A stretch of 64,000 bases of DNA, taken from Coprousia sp963931435 (GTDB taxonomy: Bacteria > Actinomycetota > Coriobacteriia > Coriobacteriales > Coriobacteriaceae). Made by a program: the position numbers and the translations under genes. The notes under the pieces were generated by a model. The model saw only the letters and a list, made by a program, of their open reading frames with translations. It did not search any database and had not been told where the DNA came from. The stretch spans positions 248,001 to 312,000 of the forward strand of contig OZ007012.1 of the NCBI GenBank assembly GCA_963931435.1, written 5' to 3'. Each line of letters starts with the position of its first letter. The stretch's first letter is position 1. Positions 1 through 8,499 of the stretch are shown here, piece after piece.

Positions 1-2
1 TG

Positions 3-926
3 CTGGTGGACGAGCCGCTGCGTCAGTACTCCTCGTTCGCGTTGCGCCTGCTCGCCGCGACGGTGGTGGCGACCGCCGGCGTCGCCGCGGATTCCGCCAC
101 GACCATCATCGGTGCCATGCTCATCGCTCCGCTCATGTCGCCCATGCTCGGCACGGCGCTCGCGACGGCGCTCGGGCGCCCGCGCGAGGCGGTGCGCACG
201 CTTGCCATCACGGTGCTTGGCATGGTGCTCGTGGTGGGCGTATCCGCCCTCGTTACGGCGATCATCCCCGTGGCCGCCAACATGGAGACCAACTCCCAGG
301 TGCTCGCGCGCACCTCGCCGCGCCTCGTCGATCTGATCATCGCACTCGCATCGGGGTTCATGGCCGCGCTCGCCTCCATGCGCAGCGACATCCCCGATGC
401 GGTGCCCGGCGTGGCGATAGCCGCCTCGATCGTGCCGCCGCTGTGCGTGGTGGGCGCCGCCCTGTACGAGGGGGCGCCCATGCAGGCGCTCGGCGCCTTC
501 GTGCTCTTCCTGGCCAACTACGTGGCGATCCAGGTGATGGGCGGGGCGGTGTACCTGCTGATGGGCTTGGGAGCAAAGAGCTTCTCGGTGGTGAGCGATA
601 AGGCGCGCAAGCTCTGGTATACGATCGTGGGCGTATGCGCCGTGGTGCTCGTCTCGCTGCTGTTCAATGAGAGCGTGGGGGTGCTGAGGACGTCGATGCA
701 GGAGCGCGTCGCGCAGGACGCCGCCGTGGAATGGCTCGAGGGAACCGACTACCGCGTGGTCGATCTGACGCTCGACGGGGGAGAGCTCTACATCCAGATC
801 GCGGGGACCGGAGCCGAGCCGCCTCTGAGCAAGCTCGCACGCTCGCTCGAGGGCAGCGCGGTGGGCCTCACGGGCCTGTCGGTTTCAGTCGTGGACGAGC
901 AGCGGGTACCTCTGGATGAGGGCTAG
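3..926 (+). CDS. DUF389 family membrane protein, 5' end outside window
   Basis: The visible 306 or so residues are mostly hydrophobic, with about six membrane segments and the conserved polar/Gly pattern of the DUF389 (TIGR00341-like) family, including GAMLIAPLMSPMLG and AASIVPPLCVVGAAL. Family members are inner-membrane proteins of unknown transport or structural role. The frame is open to the first base, so the true start lies upstream; the GTG at position 6 need not be the start. The C-terminal ~85 residues are a soluble domain. The stop codon (924-926) is followed directly by a leftover piece of an unrelated MupG gene in the same frame. Family assignment is good; function is unknown. Confidence 0.8.
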   Translation: MVDEPLRQYSSFALRLLAATVVATAGVAADSATTIIGAMLIAPLMSPMLGTALATALGRPREAVRTLAITVLGMVLVVGVSALVTAIIPVAANMETNSQVLARTSPRLVDLIIALASGFMAALASMRSDIPDAVPGVAIAASIVPPLCVVGAALYEGAPMQALGAFVLFLANYVAIQVMGGAVYLLMGLGAKSFSVVSDKARKLWYTIVGVCAVVLVSLLFNESVGVLRTSMQERVAQDAAVEWLEGTDYRVVDLTLDGGELYIQIAGTGAEPPLSKLARSLEGSAVGLTGLSVSVVDEQRVPLDEG

Positions 927-1052
927 GGGCGCCCGGCGTCGGCCGACGACCGCGTTGCCGTCATCGGGCGCGTCCTGCCGGAGGATCTGCATCTGCTGAA
1001 GCGCGCTCGCGAGGGAATGGTGTTGCGGTTCGCGCCGGGGGACACCGGCTAA
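927..1052 (+). pseudogene. 3'-terminal remnant of a MupG/DUF871 gene
   Basis: Read in frame from 927, this stretch encodes the C-terminal tail of a DUF871 protein (DDRVAVIGRVLPEDLHLL and on to a TAA at 1050-1052). It closely matches the last codons of the intact gene at 5719-6789: from 945 and from 6697 about 58 bases align with only a few mismatches. No start codon or upstream DUF871 sequence is present; the remnant begins right after the DUF389 stop codon. It looks like the scar of a deletion or recombination that removed an older MupG gene, or of a duplicated cassette. Confidence 0.8.
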
Positions 1053-1092
1053 GAGGCGCCTGGAGGCATGAAGAAAGTCACGGACCTCAGCG

Positions 1093-1146
1093 AGGCTCTG
1101 GTGATGTTGTTGCGGCGGTTTAGAGCCCGTTGATAAACCAGAGCCT
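1093..1146. repeat. 10-bp inverted repeat, possible hairpin
   Basis: AGGCTCTGGT (1093-1102) is repeated as its exact reverse complement at 1137-1146, with 34 bases between. It lies between the MupG remnant and the 3' end of the RpiR gene. There is no T run, so a terminator role is only possible. A 22-codon reading frame starting at ATG 1068, with GGAGG just upstream, crosses the left arm; I do not recognise it. Confidence 0.35.
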
Positions 1147-1230
1147 ATGATTGATTCGGAGATATCCGCAGGGCTTCGATTTTCGTCGGGCCGATGTTGG
1201 GACGGCTTGTTTGATGTTCAGAAGCTTTGG

Positions 1231-2004
1231 TTATGCTTGGATGCCCCTCAGTTGATGAGCCAGGCGGCTGATCAGGTAGTCGATAGCGATGAGCATGACG
1301 CCCTGGGAATCGATGAAGGAGACCGTCTTATCGATTTCAAACGAGGGGAGCACGAGGTAGTACGTTGCACGGGCGCCTGCGTCCGCTTTGTCGTTCATGG
1401 TCAGAAGGGCTGTCGTCGCTCCGTTGCCAGTCGATGCGTCGAGAGCGGAGACGATGTTGCCCGTGATACCAGAGATGCTGATGAAGATGCTCATGTCGCC
1501 GGGACGAGAGAAGCTCGCCTTGGTTTCAAAGCCCGAAGTTTGACATACCGCTTCAGAGTCGATGCCCAGGGCTGCGAGGCGGTAGGTGAAGTATTGGGCG
1601 GCGAGACCGCTTTCGTGAACGCCGAAGATCCTGATTGTCGCGGCCCGGGAAAGGGATTCAGAAAAAGAATCGACATGTGATGCTGTCAGATAGGCGGGAA
1701 TTTTCTCAATGCAAGCGACATAGGGTCGGGCGAATTCATCGACATCCTGCGATGATTCCTGAGGGGCATCGGGTCCGGAAAGAAGGAACCGTGAGACCTC
1801 GAATTTGAATTCCGAGTAGCCGCTGTACCCCAGCTTCTTGCAGAAGCGCAGCAAGGCAGATTTGGAAACGTCAGCGAACTCCGCTACATCGATGATGGTA
1901 TACGAGGCCACAAGATCGAGATGGTTGAGCAAGAAGGCCTCAATCTTGCGGTCGGATGGCGTGAAAGAATCCTCATGAAGACGGATGCGGTCAGAAGGGT
2001 TCAC
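1231..2004 (-). CDS. RpiR/MurR family transcriptional regulator
   Basis: An N-terminal RpiR helix-turn-helix (TPSDRKIEAFLLNHL ... VSKSALLRFCKKLGYSGYSEFK) is followed by a SIS sugar-phosphate-binding domain (IRIFGVHESGLAAQYF ... GDMSIFISISGITGNI). RpiR proteins sense phosphosugars and usually control the adjacent sugar operon. I chose GTG at 2004 (257 aa) because GAGGA lies just upstream and the protein then begins like other family members. An ATG at 2055 gives 17 more residues but has no ribosome site. The gene is divergent from the EIIC operon at 2338, with a perfect palindrome between them, so it most likely regulates that operon in response to a phosphorylated amino sugar. Confidence 0.85.
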   Translation of the reverse strand: MNPSDRIRLHEDSFTPSDRKIEAFLLNHLDLVASYTIIDVAEFADVSKSALLRFCKKLGYSGYSEFKFEVSRFLLSGPDAPQESSQDVDEFARPYVACIEKIPAYLTASHVDSFSESLSRAATIRIFGVHESGLAAQYFTYRLAALGIDSEAVCQTSGFETKASFSRPGDMSIFISISGITGNIVSALDASTGNGATTALLTMNDKADAGARATYYLVLPSFEIDKTVSFIDSQGVMLIAIDYLISRLAHQLRGIQA

Positions 2005-2337
2005 GATTCCTCGGTTTCTCGAAATGGGAAATGTTCCTCCAGTGTATAGGAGCATGCGCGCCGGTGCGAGTGTCGTCTTGGCGGAAGGCTCCAGCGATTA
2101 CGGGTTGTGGATCACGCGGCATGTATTGGCCGTCGACGAGCAAGGTGGGGATGCGGAAGCCAAGGTGACGTCCACCGACATTTTATTACCGTTTGCGAAC
2201 GAAGAAGGCAAGCTGAATTAAATTCCCAAACTATCTGAGAAAATTCTCAATAACAGAGAGCGCTTGTACATGAGGGCCCCGTGTGCAGCCTGCGCCTCTC
2301 CAGAATCACTCCCATCATTGGTTTGGAGGAGTTTCCA
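2005..2337. other. Intergenic region between RpiR and EIIC; possible coding remnant
   Basis: This 333-bp divergent spacer holds the candidate RpiR operator (2236-2249) and the EIIC ribosome site GGAGGAG (about 2326-2332). From about 2056 to 2221 the plus strand reads as a coding-like tail ending in TAA (RHVLAVDEQGGDAEAKVTST and a little more). I cannot assign it to a family. It may be the leftover 3' end of a displaced gene. Confidence 0.4.
2236..2249. promoter_or_regulatory. Candidate RpiR operator (perfect 14-bp palindrome)
   Basis: TGAGAAAATTCTCA is a perfect palindrome about 90 bp before the EIIC start codon, in the divergent spacer of the RpiR gene and the PTS operon. Position and symmetry fit an RpiR binding site. 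No convincing -35/-10 pair was found beside it. Confidence 0.5.
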
Positions 2338-3707
2338 TGGAAGAGACGATCCAGAAGAAGAACTTGCTCGACCGCTTGAGTGAGTTTATCGAGCGCACCA
2401 TCGCTCCGCCGCTTCTGCGCATGTCGCAGATTCGCTATTTGGTTGCCTTGCAAGAGGCGTTCATGGTGCTCATGCCCTATATGATCTTGGGTGCGATGGC
2501 AACGCTGTTCCTCAATCTCGCTGGACTGTTCGGAGAGACGGGTTTCAACCTGCCCGACGTCGCTGCGGCCCTCACCTCCATCATCGATCCCCTTCGCCCG
2601 TGGCTGCTGCAGATCGTGTTCATCTCGATCAACCTCATCACGCTCATCATGTGCATCCTCAACGGCTACTACCTTGGGCAGTATTACAACAAGCGGGACG
2701 ACAAGGTGAGCCCGGTCGCCGCCGGCATCGCTGCCATGGTGGCGTTCCTGTGCTTCATCGACTTCACGCAGCTGAGTGCGAATTTTGATTACCCGGCTTA
2801 CATCTTGGGTTCGCCCAGCATGTTCGGCGGCATTCTCATCAGCATCTGCGCGGTCGAGCTCTATCGCCTGCTCATCGGCAAGAATGTGACCATCAAGATG
2901 CCCGACTCGGTGCCTCCGATGGTTGCCACGGCATTTACGAACATGATCCCCATCGCGGTCGTCGTATTGCTCTTCGCCTTCATCGGACGCGGCGTCCCCG
3001 GCTTCGATCTGCTCGCTTCCATCAACGCCCTCTCTCAGCATCTCATCGCGGGCGGTAGCGGCCCTGTCGCCCAGGGCATCGGCTTCTTCCTGGATCGCGC
3101 TCTGTGGTTCGTGGGCCTGCATGGATCGAACATCGTCGGTTCGGTCATGACGCCCATCTGGACCTCCTCGATCACGGCGAACATCAATGCGTTCGCAGCA
3201 GGCGAGGCCATCCCCTACATGTTCACCAACCAGTGGATCAACTTCTATGTGCGCGGCTCCGTGTTCCCTGTGGCGCTGCTGTGCTGCCTCTCGAAGTCCC
3301 GTCGCTTCAAGGTTCTGGGCAAGCTGGCTCTTCCGGGCACCATCTTCAACATCGCCGAGCCCGTCATGTACGGTCTGCCCATCGTGCTCAATCCGCTCAT
3401 GTTCGTGCCGTGGGTACTCGGTTTCACCGTCATCTACATCTTCTACGCCATCCTCGGCATGCTGGGCATCACCCCGCCCATGATCGCCGATTGCGTCTGG
3501 ACGATGCCGACGCCCATCGCCGCGTTCATCGGCTCGGGCTTCCAGCCCATCGCCATCCTGCTTTCGGTGCTTGACTTCGTTCTCATCTTCTTGATCTTCT
3601 ATCCGTTCTTCAAGGTGTACGAGAAGCAGGAACTTGATAAGGAGCAGCAGTACGCCGAGGAGCAGGCCGCCCACGCGGCGGACGGTGCGTCTCCGGTGAG
3701 CGAGTGA
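2338..3707 (+). CDS. PTS lactose/cellobiose-family EIIC permease
   Basis: This 456-aa polytopic protein has about ten membrane segments and lactose/cellobiose-family landmarks: VTIKMPDSVPPMVATAF, the FVGLHGSNIVGSV loop, and FNIAEPVMYGLPIVLNP, which carries the substrate-contacting Glu-Pro. It would move a sugar across the membrane while a partner EIIB phosphorylates it. GGAGGAG lies five bases before ATG 2338. It leads an operon with a double GNAT protein, a PIG-L-like protein, an EIIB and MupG, separated by about 10-30 bp. With MupG in the operon, a MurNAc-containing disaccharide or other amino-sugar glycoside is a reasonable but unproven substrate. No EIIA gene is nearby. Confidence 0.9.
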
Positions 3708-3717
3708 GGGACCACCC

Positions 3718-4683
3718 ATGGATGCAACGATTGAAGTGCGCCCCTATCGCAACGCCGATCTCGGAGAGCTGCTGGAGGCATGGAACCGGAACCTATATCA
3801 CGACGTCATGACGCCGCAGCGCTTTCTGGATCGCGTGGTGCTGGATGACAACTTCGATGCCGACCTCGCGCTTGTGGCGCGCGCGGAGGAGGGCGTTGCG
3901 GGGTTCTGTCTGGGAATGAAGCGGAGCTATCCCTATCTCACGCGTGGTCTCGAACCCGACCGCGGCTGGATAGTGGCCCTGTTCGTGGACGAGCCGCACC
4001 GTCGGCAGGGCTTGGGAAGTCGTCTGGTTGGGGAGGTCGAGCGCAGGCTCGCGGAGCGCGGAGCCCTGGAGATAACGCTCGGAGCCTATAGCCCAGGATA
4101 CTTCATGCCCGGTATCGACATCTCCTACGAAGGGGCGCTGCCGTTTTTCGCGACACTTGGATACGATGATCGCGGAGAGGCAGTGAGCATGGAGCGCGGG
4201 CTCTTCGATTACGCGCTTCCAAAGGCGACGCGCGAGCGGATCAAAGAGCTGCGCGATGGGGGCGTGCGCATCGAGCCATTTTCCAAGAAGCATCTTGATG
4301 CGACCCTCGATTTCCTAGGCGCGGAGTTCGGAGCCGGGTGGCTCAACAACGTGCGCGACGCCCTGCGCGCCCACGAGGCCGAAGACACGACGCTCATCGC
4401 GCTGACGGAATCGAATGAAGTCATCGGGTTCTGCACGCGCAAGATCGATGGCAACGAGGAGCGCTTCGGACCCATCGGAGTGCGCTCTGATCTCAGATCG
4501 CGGGGGTTGGGCGGCGTGCTGCTCGATTTGCAGATGCTCGAGATGAAGAAGCATGGCATCAACTGCCTGTACTTTCTCTGGACGAGCGGCGATGCGATCC
4601 GATTCTATGCACGGCACGGCTTCAAAACGTATCGGACGTATCGCATGAGCCGCAAGAGCCTGGTTGCGGCTGACGGGCGATAG
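3718..4683 (+). CDS. Tandem GNAT-domain acetyltransferase-like protein
   Basis: The 321-aa protein holds two GNAT folds. Domain one (residues ~1-160) has the acetyl-CoA loop HRRQGLGSRLV. Domain two (~175-320) has the matching loop LRSRGLGGVLL and ends in a typical FYARHGFKTYRTYRM strand. GNAT proteins transfer acetyl from acetyl-CoA to amines or sugars. The gene begins 10 bp after the EIIC stop and is followed after 14 bp by a PIG-L-type deacetylase homologue. An acetylation/deacetylation step on the imported amino sugar is therefore an attractive inference. Substrate unknown; self-resistance or protein acetylation cannot be excluded. Confidence 0.8.
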   Translation: MDATIEVRPYRNADLGELLEAWNRNLYHDVMTPQRFLDRVVLDDNFDADLALVARAEEGVAGFCLGMKRSYPYLTRGLEPDRGWIVALFVDEPHRRQGLGSRLVGEVERRLAERGALEITLGAYSPGYFMPGIDISYEGALPFFATLGYDDRGEAVSMERGLFDYALPKATRERIKELRDGGVRIEPFSKKHLDATLDFLGAEFGAGWLNNVRDALRAHEAEDTTLIALTESNEVIGFCTRKIDGNEERFGPIGVRSDLRSRGLGGVLLDLQMLEMKKHGINCLYFLWTSGDAIRFYARHGFKTYRTYRMSRKSLVAADGR

Positions 4684-4697
4684 GGAAGGAGACTGCG

Positions 4698-5372
4698 ATG
4701 GCAGATTATCAGCGCGTGGTGAGCTTCGGCGCGCATCCACTCGACGCGGAGCTCATGGGCGGACCGTTTTTGATGCGCTATGCGAAGCGCGGCGCCCATT
4801 GCACGTTCGTGCATGTGACCAAGGGGCGCCTGACCGATCCGGCGGCAACGGAGGAGGAGAAGGCTGCCTATGAGGCAAAGCTGACGGGCGAGATGGATGC
4901 GGTCGCAGCGGGCATGGGGTGCGATCAGATCAGCCTGGGCTACACCTCCGCGACCCTACCGGGGCCGGCGGAGCTGACGGCGGAGATCGCGGCGTATCTC
5001 GAGCGCGAAAAGGTGGATTGCGTGATCACCCATGCGCGCGGAACGCTTCATCCCCGGCACTACAGCACCTATGAGGCGGTGACCGACGCGGTGCGCAAGC
5101 TCAGGCGCAAGGGGGAGCGGATTCAGCTGTACTACGGCGAGAATTGCGAGGACCTGCCTGGGTTCACGCCGACGCTCTACATCAGCCAGAGCGAAGAGGA
5201 CCTCGAGGCGTGGTTCAGCGCCCTATCCAACTACGAGATTTTCCGCGGCACCGTCAACAACGTCCCCTATCGTGAGTACTACCATGCTATGGCGCTCGTG
5301 CGCTCCATGGAGGCGGAGGGATCCGGCTACGTGAAGGCGTACATGCATGGAGCCCTGATAGACAACGAATGA
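4698..5372 (+). CDS. PIG-L family (GlcNAc deacetylase-like) protein with altered motif
   Basis: The 224-aa protein has the PIG-L/LmbE fold signature: an N-terminal AHPxDAE motif (residues 12-18) and a distal histidine motif THARGTLHPRH (111-121). PIG-L enzymes remove N-acetyl groups from GlcNAc conjugates using zinc. The usual motif is AHPDDxE; here position 15, the general-base Asp in MshB numbering, is Leu, while the metal ligands His13 and Asp16 and a distal His are kept. Activity may be changed or lost. It sits between the double GNAT gene and EIIB in a PTS/MupG operon, which suggests amino-sugar chemistry. AAGGAGA precedes the ATG. Confidence 0.75.
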   Translation: MADYQRVVSFGAHPLDAELMGGPFLMRYAKRGAHCTFVHVTKGRLTDPAATEEEKAAYEAKLTGEMDAVAAGMGCDQISLGYTSATLPGPAELTAEIAAYLEREKVDCVITHARGTLHPRHYSTYEAVTDAVRKLRRKGERIQLYYGENCEDLPGFTPTLYISQSEEDLEAWFSALSNYEIFRGTVNNVPYREYYHAMALVRSMEAEGSGYVKAYMHGALIDNE

Positions 5373-5388
5373 GAAAGCGGTGGTGGGC

Positions 5389-5691
5389 ATGAAGAGGATT
5401 GTGCTGCTTTGTGCGGCGGGTATGTCGACGAGTCTGCTGGTGACGCGCATGCAGGCCGCGGCGACGGATGCCGGATTCGAGTGCGACATCTCGGCGCACA
5501 GCGTGTTCGAGGCTTCTCGGTTCGTTCCCACGGCGGACGTGGTGCTCGTGGGGCCGCAGGTCCGCTACGAGATCGATCGGCTGCGAAAGGAGAATCCGGG
5601 CAAGGTGATTGAGCCGATTGACATGACGGCGTACGGAATGGTCGATGGGGCGGGAGTGCTGCGCCAGGCACGATCGCTGATAAGCGGGTAG
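5389..5691 (+). CDS. PTS lactose/cellobiose-family EIIB phosphocarrier
   Basis: A 100-aa soluble protein with the EIIB phosphocysteine loop VLLCAAGMSTSLL (Cys8) and the family pattern ADVVLVGPQVRYEID. It passes phosphate from EIIA to the sugar bound in EIIC. The partner is probably the EIIC at 2338, and possibly also that at 10886, as this is the only lactose-family EIIB in the window. I chose ATG 5389; a GTG at 5380 would add three residues. The next gene, MupG, follows after 27 bp with its own AGGAGG. Confidence 0.88.
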   Translation: MKRIVLLCAAGMSTSLLVTRMQAAATDAGFECDISAHSVFEASRFVPTADVVLVGPQVRYEIDRLRKENPGKVIEPIDMTAYGMVDGAGVLRQARSLISG

Positions 5692-5718
5692 CGTTTGATG
5701 AAATAGGAGGCGCATGAC

Positions 5719-6789
5719 ATGAAGACGGCCTTTTCTCTCTACTTGGGAACCGACCTTGCGCATACGGAGCGAGCGATAGCCCGAGCGGCGGCGAGCGATA
5801 TGAAGCTCGCGTTCTCATCGCTGCAGATTCCCGAGGAGCAGGGGGAGGGGGCCAGGGACCGTGCCCTGCATGTCATGCGCCTCTGTCGTGAGGCGGGCAT
5901 CGAGCTTTTGGTCGATGTGTCACCGCGCACGCTGGAGATGCTGGACGTGCCGACGCTCGCCGGCCTTCGCGATCTGGGGGTCGGCTGCGTGAGGCTTGAT
6001 TTCGGGTTCTCGGATATGGAGACTGCGGAGTTGTCTCGAACGTTCAGGATCGCTTTCAACGCGTCGACCGTTTCGGTCGACAAGCTGCATGTCTGGGAAC
6101 ATCTTGGGGCCGATCTGCACCGCTTTATCGCGTGCCACAACTACTATCCCAAGCCTTTGACGGGCCTTCCGCTGGCAGCCGTCAAAACGCTCAACGAGCG
6201 CCTGCGTGCACGGGGAATCGAGACGATGGCTTTCATTCCGGGCGATGCGGAGCTGCGGGGCCCCTTGTGCGAGGGCTTGCCGACGGTAGAGGCGCATCGT
6301 GGAAGGCGCGACCAGGTGCTGGAAAACGCTCTGGAGCTCGCTCAGGAGGCCGCGACCGATATCGTGGCCGTGGGTGATCCCGGGCTGTCCGACCGGTCCT
6401 GGAAGGTGCTCTCCCTACTGCAGCGTGGAGTCGTGCCGATCCGGGCGTCGTTCGAGGAGGGTTTTGACTTTCTGCGGGGATCCGTGCATCGTGATCGGGT
6501 GGATTCAAGCGAGCTCGTGATCCGCTCGGTGGACTCGCGGGCGCCGGGCGGAATGGCGAATCGTCTCAAGCGAGCGGCGAAGGCTCGCGATGGCCACGGT
6601 GGACAGGAACGACTGGCGGGAGACATCTGCCTATCGCTTGCTTCTTACGGGCGCTATGCCGGCGAGCTTGAAGTGATGCGCGTGGACGCACCGGGCGACG
6701 ACCGCGTTGCCGTCATCGGACGCGTCCTGTCGGAGGATCTGCACCTGCTGAAGCACGTCTGCAGGGGAGCGGCCCTGCGCTTCGCTTGA
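5719..6789 (+). CDS. mupG: MupG-type 6-phospho-N-acetylmuramidase (DUF871)
   Basis: A 356-aa DUF871 protein. The N-terminal TIM-barrel part carries KLAFSSLQIPEE, VDVSPRTLEML, VRLDFGF and CHNYYPKPLTGL; the C-terminal domain ends in YGRYAGELEVMR ... DDRVAVIGRVL. The characterised member, S. aureus MupG, hydrolyses MurNAc-6-phosphate-GlcNAc to MurNAc-6P and GlcNAc in the cytoplasm, after PTS import. Last gene of the EIIC-GNAT-PIG-L-EIIB operon, and it ends only 5 bp from the convergent GH1 gene. A second, divergent copy lies at 12511, and a remnant of a close relative at 927-1052. AGGAGG is 8-13 bases upstream; an ATG at 5714 is out of frame. Confidence 0.85.
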   Translation: MKTAFSLYLGTDLAHTERAIARAAASDMKLAFSSLQIPEEQGEGARDRALHVMRLCREAGIELLVDVSPRTLEMLDVPTLAGLRDLGVGCVRLDFGFSDMETAELSRTFRIAFNASTVSVDKLHVWEHLGADLHRFIACHNYYPKPLTGLPLAAVKTLNERLRARGIETMAFIPGDAELRGPLCEGLPTVEAHRGRRDQVLENALELAQEAATDIVAVGDPGLSDRSWKVLSLLQRGVVPIRASFEEGFDFLRGSVHRDRVDSSELVIRSVDSRAPGGMANRLKRAAKARDGHGGQERLAGDICLSLASYGRYAGELEVMRVDAPGDDRVAVIGRVLSEDLHLLKHVCRGAALRFA

Positions 6790-6794
6790 TTGCG

Positions 6795-8453
6795 CTATTG
6801 AAGCGCTCTTGTTTCAGCATGGGCGCGCTTGAGGCTCATGCAGACATCGTGCGTGGCGTGGTAGGTGCTTATAAAGATTTGGTACCAGGTGAAGCTGTCC
6901 TTCTTGGTACGCGCATAGCTGCCTCTGCCCTCGTTGTCGGCATCCACGTGCACCACGCCGTAGCGCTTCTCCATCTCGCAGCTGCCCGCTGAAACGATGT
7001 CGATCGCACCCCACATGATGTAGCCGATAAGATCGACGCCGTCTCGGATCGCCTCGTCTATCTGCTCGAAATGCCGAGCGAGGTAGTCGATGCGATAGGG
7101 ATCGCGGATGCGCGGCCGTCCCTCGGCATCGAACTCGAGCGCGTCGCGGGCACCCATGCCGTTCTCGGATATGAAGATGGGCTTGCGGACGCGGTCGTAA
7201 AGCTTGTTGAGTGCGACGCGCAGACCCACCGGATCGATCTGCCAGCCCCACTCCGTTGCCGTGAGATAGGGGTTCTTGACGGTGGAGACGAGGTTTCCGG
7301 CGGTCTGCTCGGCGGTCTCGTCTGTGGAGCAGACGCTTGACTGGTAATAGGAGATGCTTACGAAGTCGCAGGTGTTGCGGGCGAGCAATTCCAGATCTTC
7401 GGGGGCGGCCTCGAACGATACGCCCTCTTCCTCAAAGAAGCGGTCGATGTAGGCGGGGTAGAAGCCGCGCGCCAGCACATCGACGGCGAGCCATTGGTTG
7501 ACCTGCTCGGATCGGACGGTCTTGAGGTTGTCCTCGGGTGAGCAGGTGCGGGGATAATAGCAGAAGTCGGCGACCATGCAGCCCGATTGGCACTTCGGCG
7601 CAACGCGGCGCTGCATCTCGATCACGCGGGCGCTTGCAACGAACTGATGGTGCAGCGAAAGGAAGACGAGCGACTGGTCATAGGGGCCGTTCTCAGGCTT
7701 GGGCAATCCGACGCCGTTCCAGGGGCTGAAGTAGCCCGCGTTGATCTCGTTGAACGGCAGATAGTAATCAATGAAGTCGCCCCAGCGTTCGAAGACGACG
7801 CGCGCGAACCGCACGTAGCGGTCGATCGTGCCTCGATCGGTCCAACCCCCATGCCGCTCGATGATGGCGAGCGGCATGGCATAGTGCGTGAGCGTGAGAA
7901 AGATTTTCATGCCGGTCTCGTGCACCGCTTGGAACACGCGGTCGTAGTAGGCGAGCCCAGCGGCATTGGGCTCAGCTTCGTCACCGGTGGGGAACAGGCG
8001 CGCCCAGCTGATCGAGAAACGGTAGATGTCGATGCCGAGCTCTTTGAGCAGGGCGATGTCTTCATCAAGATGGTGGTATCCATCCGATGCGGTGCGGAAA
8101 GGGTAGAAGAGGCCCTCATCGCGCAGGCCGCTTACGCGGGAGGCGCGTTCGATGGCGTTGCGGCCGAGCAGGCGCGTCGAGGTCGTGGCGTTGCTCGTAC
8201 GGGGCAGGTAAGGGCGGCAGTCTTGGGTGTCCAGCCCCTTGCCGCCCTCGGCATAGGCGCCTTCGTACTGGCTGCTCGCCGTGGCGCCACCCCAGAGCAG
8301 CCGGCGTGCATGCGGGCGAGGGAACCGGATGGGGAAATCGGCCGAGGCGTCTGATGGCGTGGTGGACGCTCCGCCCCCTGCTTCGGTTCCATCAGGTCGG
8401 ATCGAGACGCTCATGGCGCGTTTCGTGGCCGGAATCGAGGTGGTGGCGCACAT
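6795..8453 (-). CDS. GH1 family 6-phospho-beta-glucosidase-like glycosidase
   Basis: A 552-aa glycoside hydrolase family 1 protein. Barrel landmarks include LLWGGATASSQYEGAY, the acid/base Glu in LPFNEINAG (usually NEP; here the Pro is Ile), and the nucleophile Glu in IFISENGMG. Family members hydrolyse beta-glycosides or their 6-phosphates in the cytoplasm after PTS uptake. The protein is ~80 residues longer than usual, because of a ~50-aa low-complexity N-terminus and an insertion after QDCRPYL. I chose ATG 8453, preceded by GGGGGA; an ATG at 8516 lies inside the palindrome at 8500-8573 and is unlikely. It is convergent with MupG and downstream of murQ. Confidence 0.85.
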   Translation of the reverse strand: MCATTSIPATKRAMSVSIRPDGTEAGGGASTTPSDASADFPIRFPRPHARRLLWGGATASSQYEGAYAEGGKGLDTQDCRPYLPRTSNATTSTRLLGRNAIERASRVSGLRDEGLFYPFRTASDGYHHLDEDIALLKELGIDIYRFSISWARLFPTGDEAEPNAAGLAYYDRVFQAVHETGMKIFLTLTHYAMPLAIIERHGGWTDRGTIDRYVRFARVVFERWGDFIDYYLPFNEINAGYFSPWNGVGLPKPENGPYDQSLVFLSLHHQFVASARVIEMQRRVAPKCQSGCMVADFCYYPRTCSPEDNLKTVRSEQVNQWLAVDVLARGFYPAYIDRFFEEEGVSFEAAPEDLELLARNTCDFVSISYYQSSVCSTDETAEQTAGNLVSTVKNPYLTATEWGWQIDPVGLRVALNKLYDRVRKPIFISENGMGARDALEFDAEGRPRIRDPYRIDYLARHFEQIDEAIRDGVDLIGYIMWGAIDIVSAGSCEMEKRYGVVHVDADNEGRGSYARTKKDSFTWYQIFISTYHATHDVCMSLKRAHAETRALQ

Positions 8454-8499
8454 AGGGTCCCCCAATCGAGATGCGGAATGTGGTGCTGACGCGTCGAAG

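Noticed and set aside
1147..1680. Plus-strand frame opposite the RpiR gene
   Set aside because: Antisense to a well-supported RpiR regulator and without family motifs.
2247..3719. Minus-strand frame antisense to the EIIC at 2338
   Set aside because: Asp/Arg/His-rich shadow without a start site; the plus-strand protein has clear EIIC motifs.
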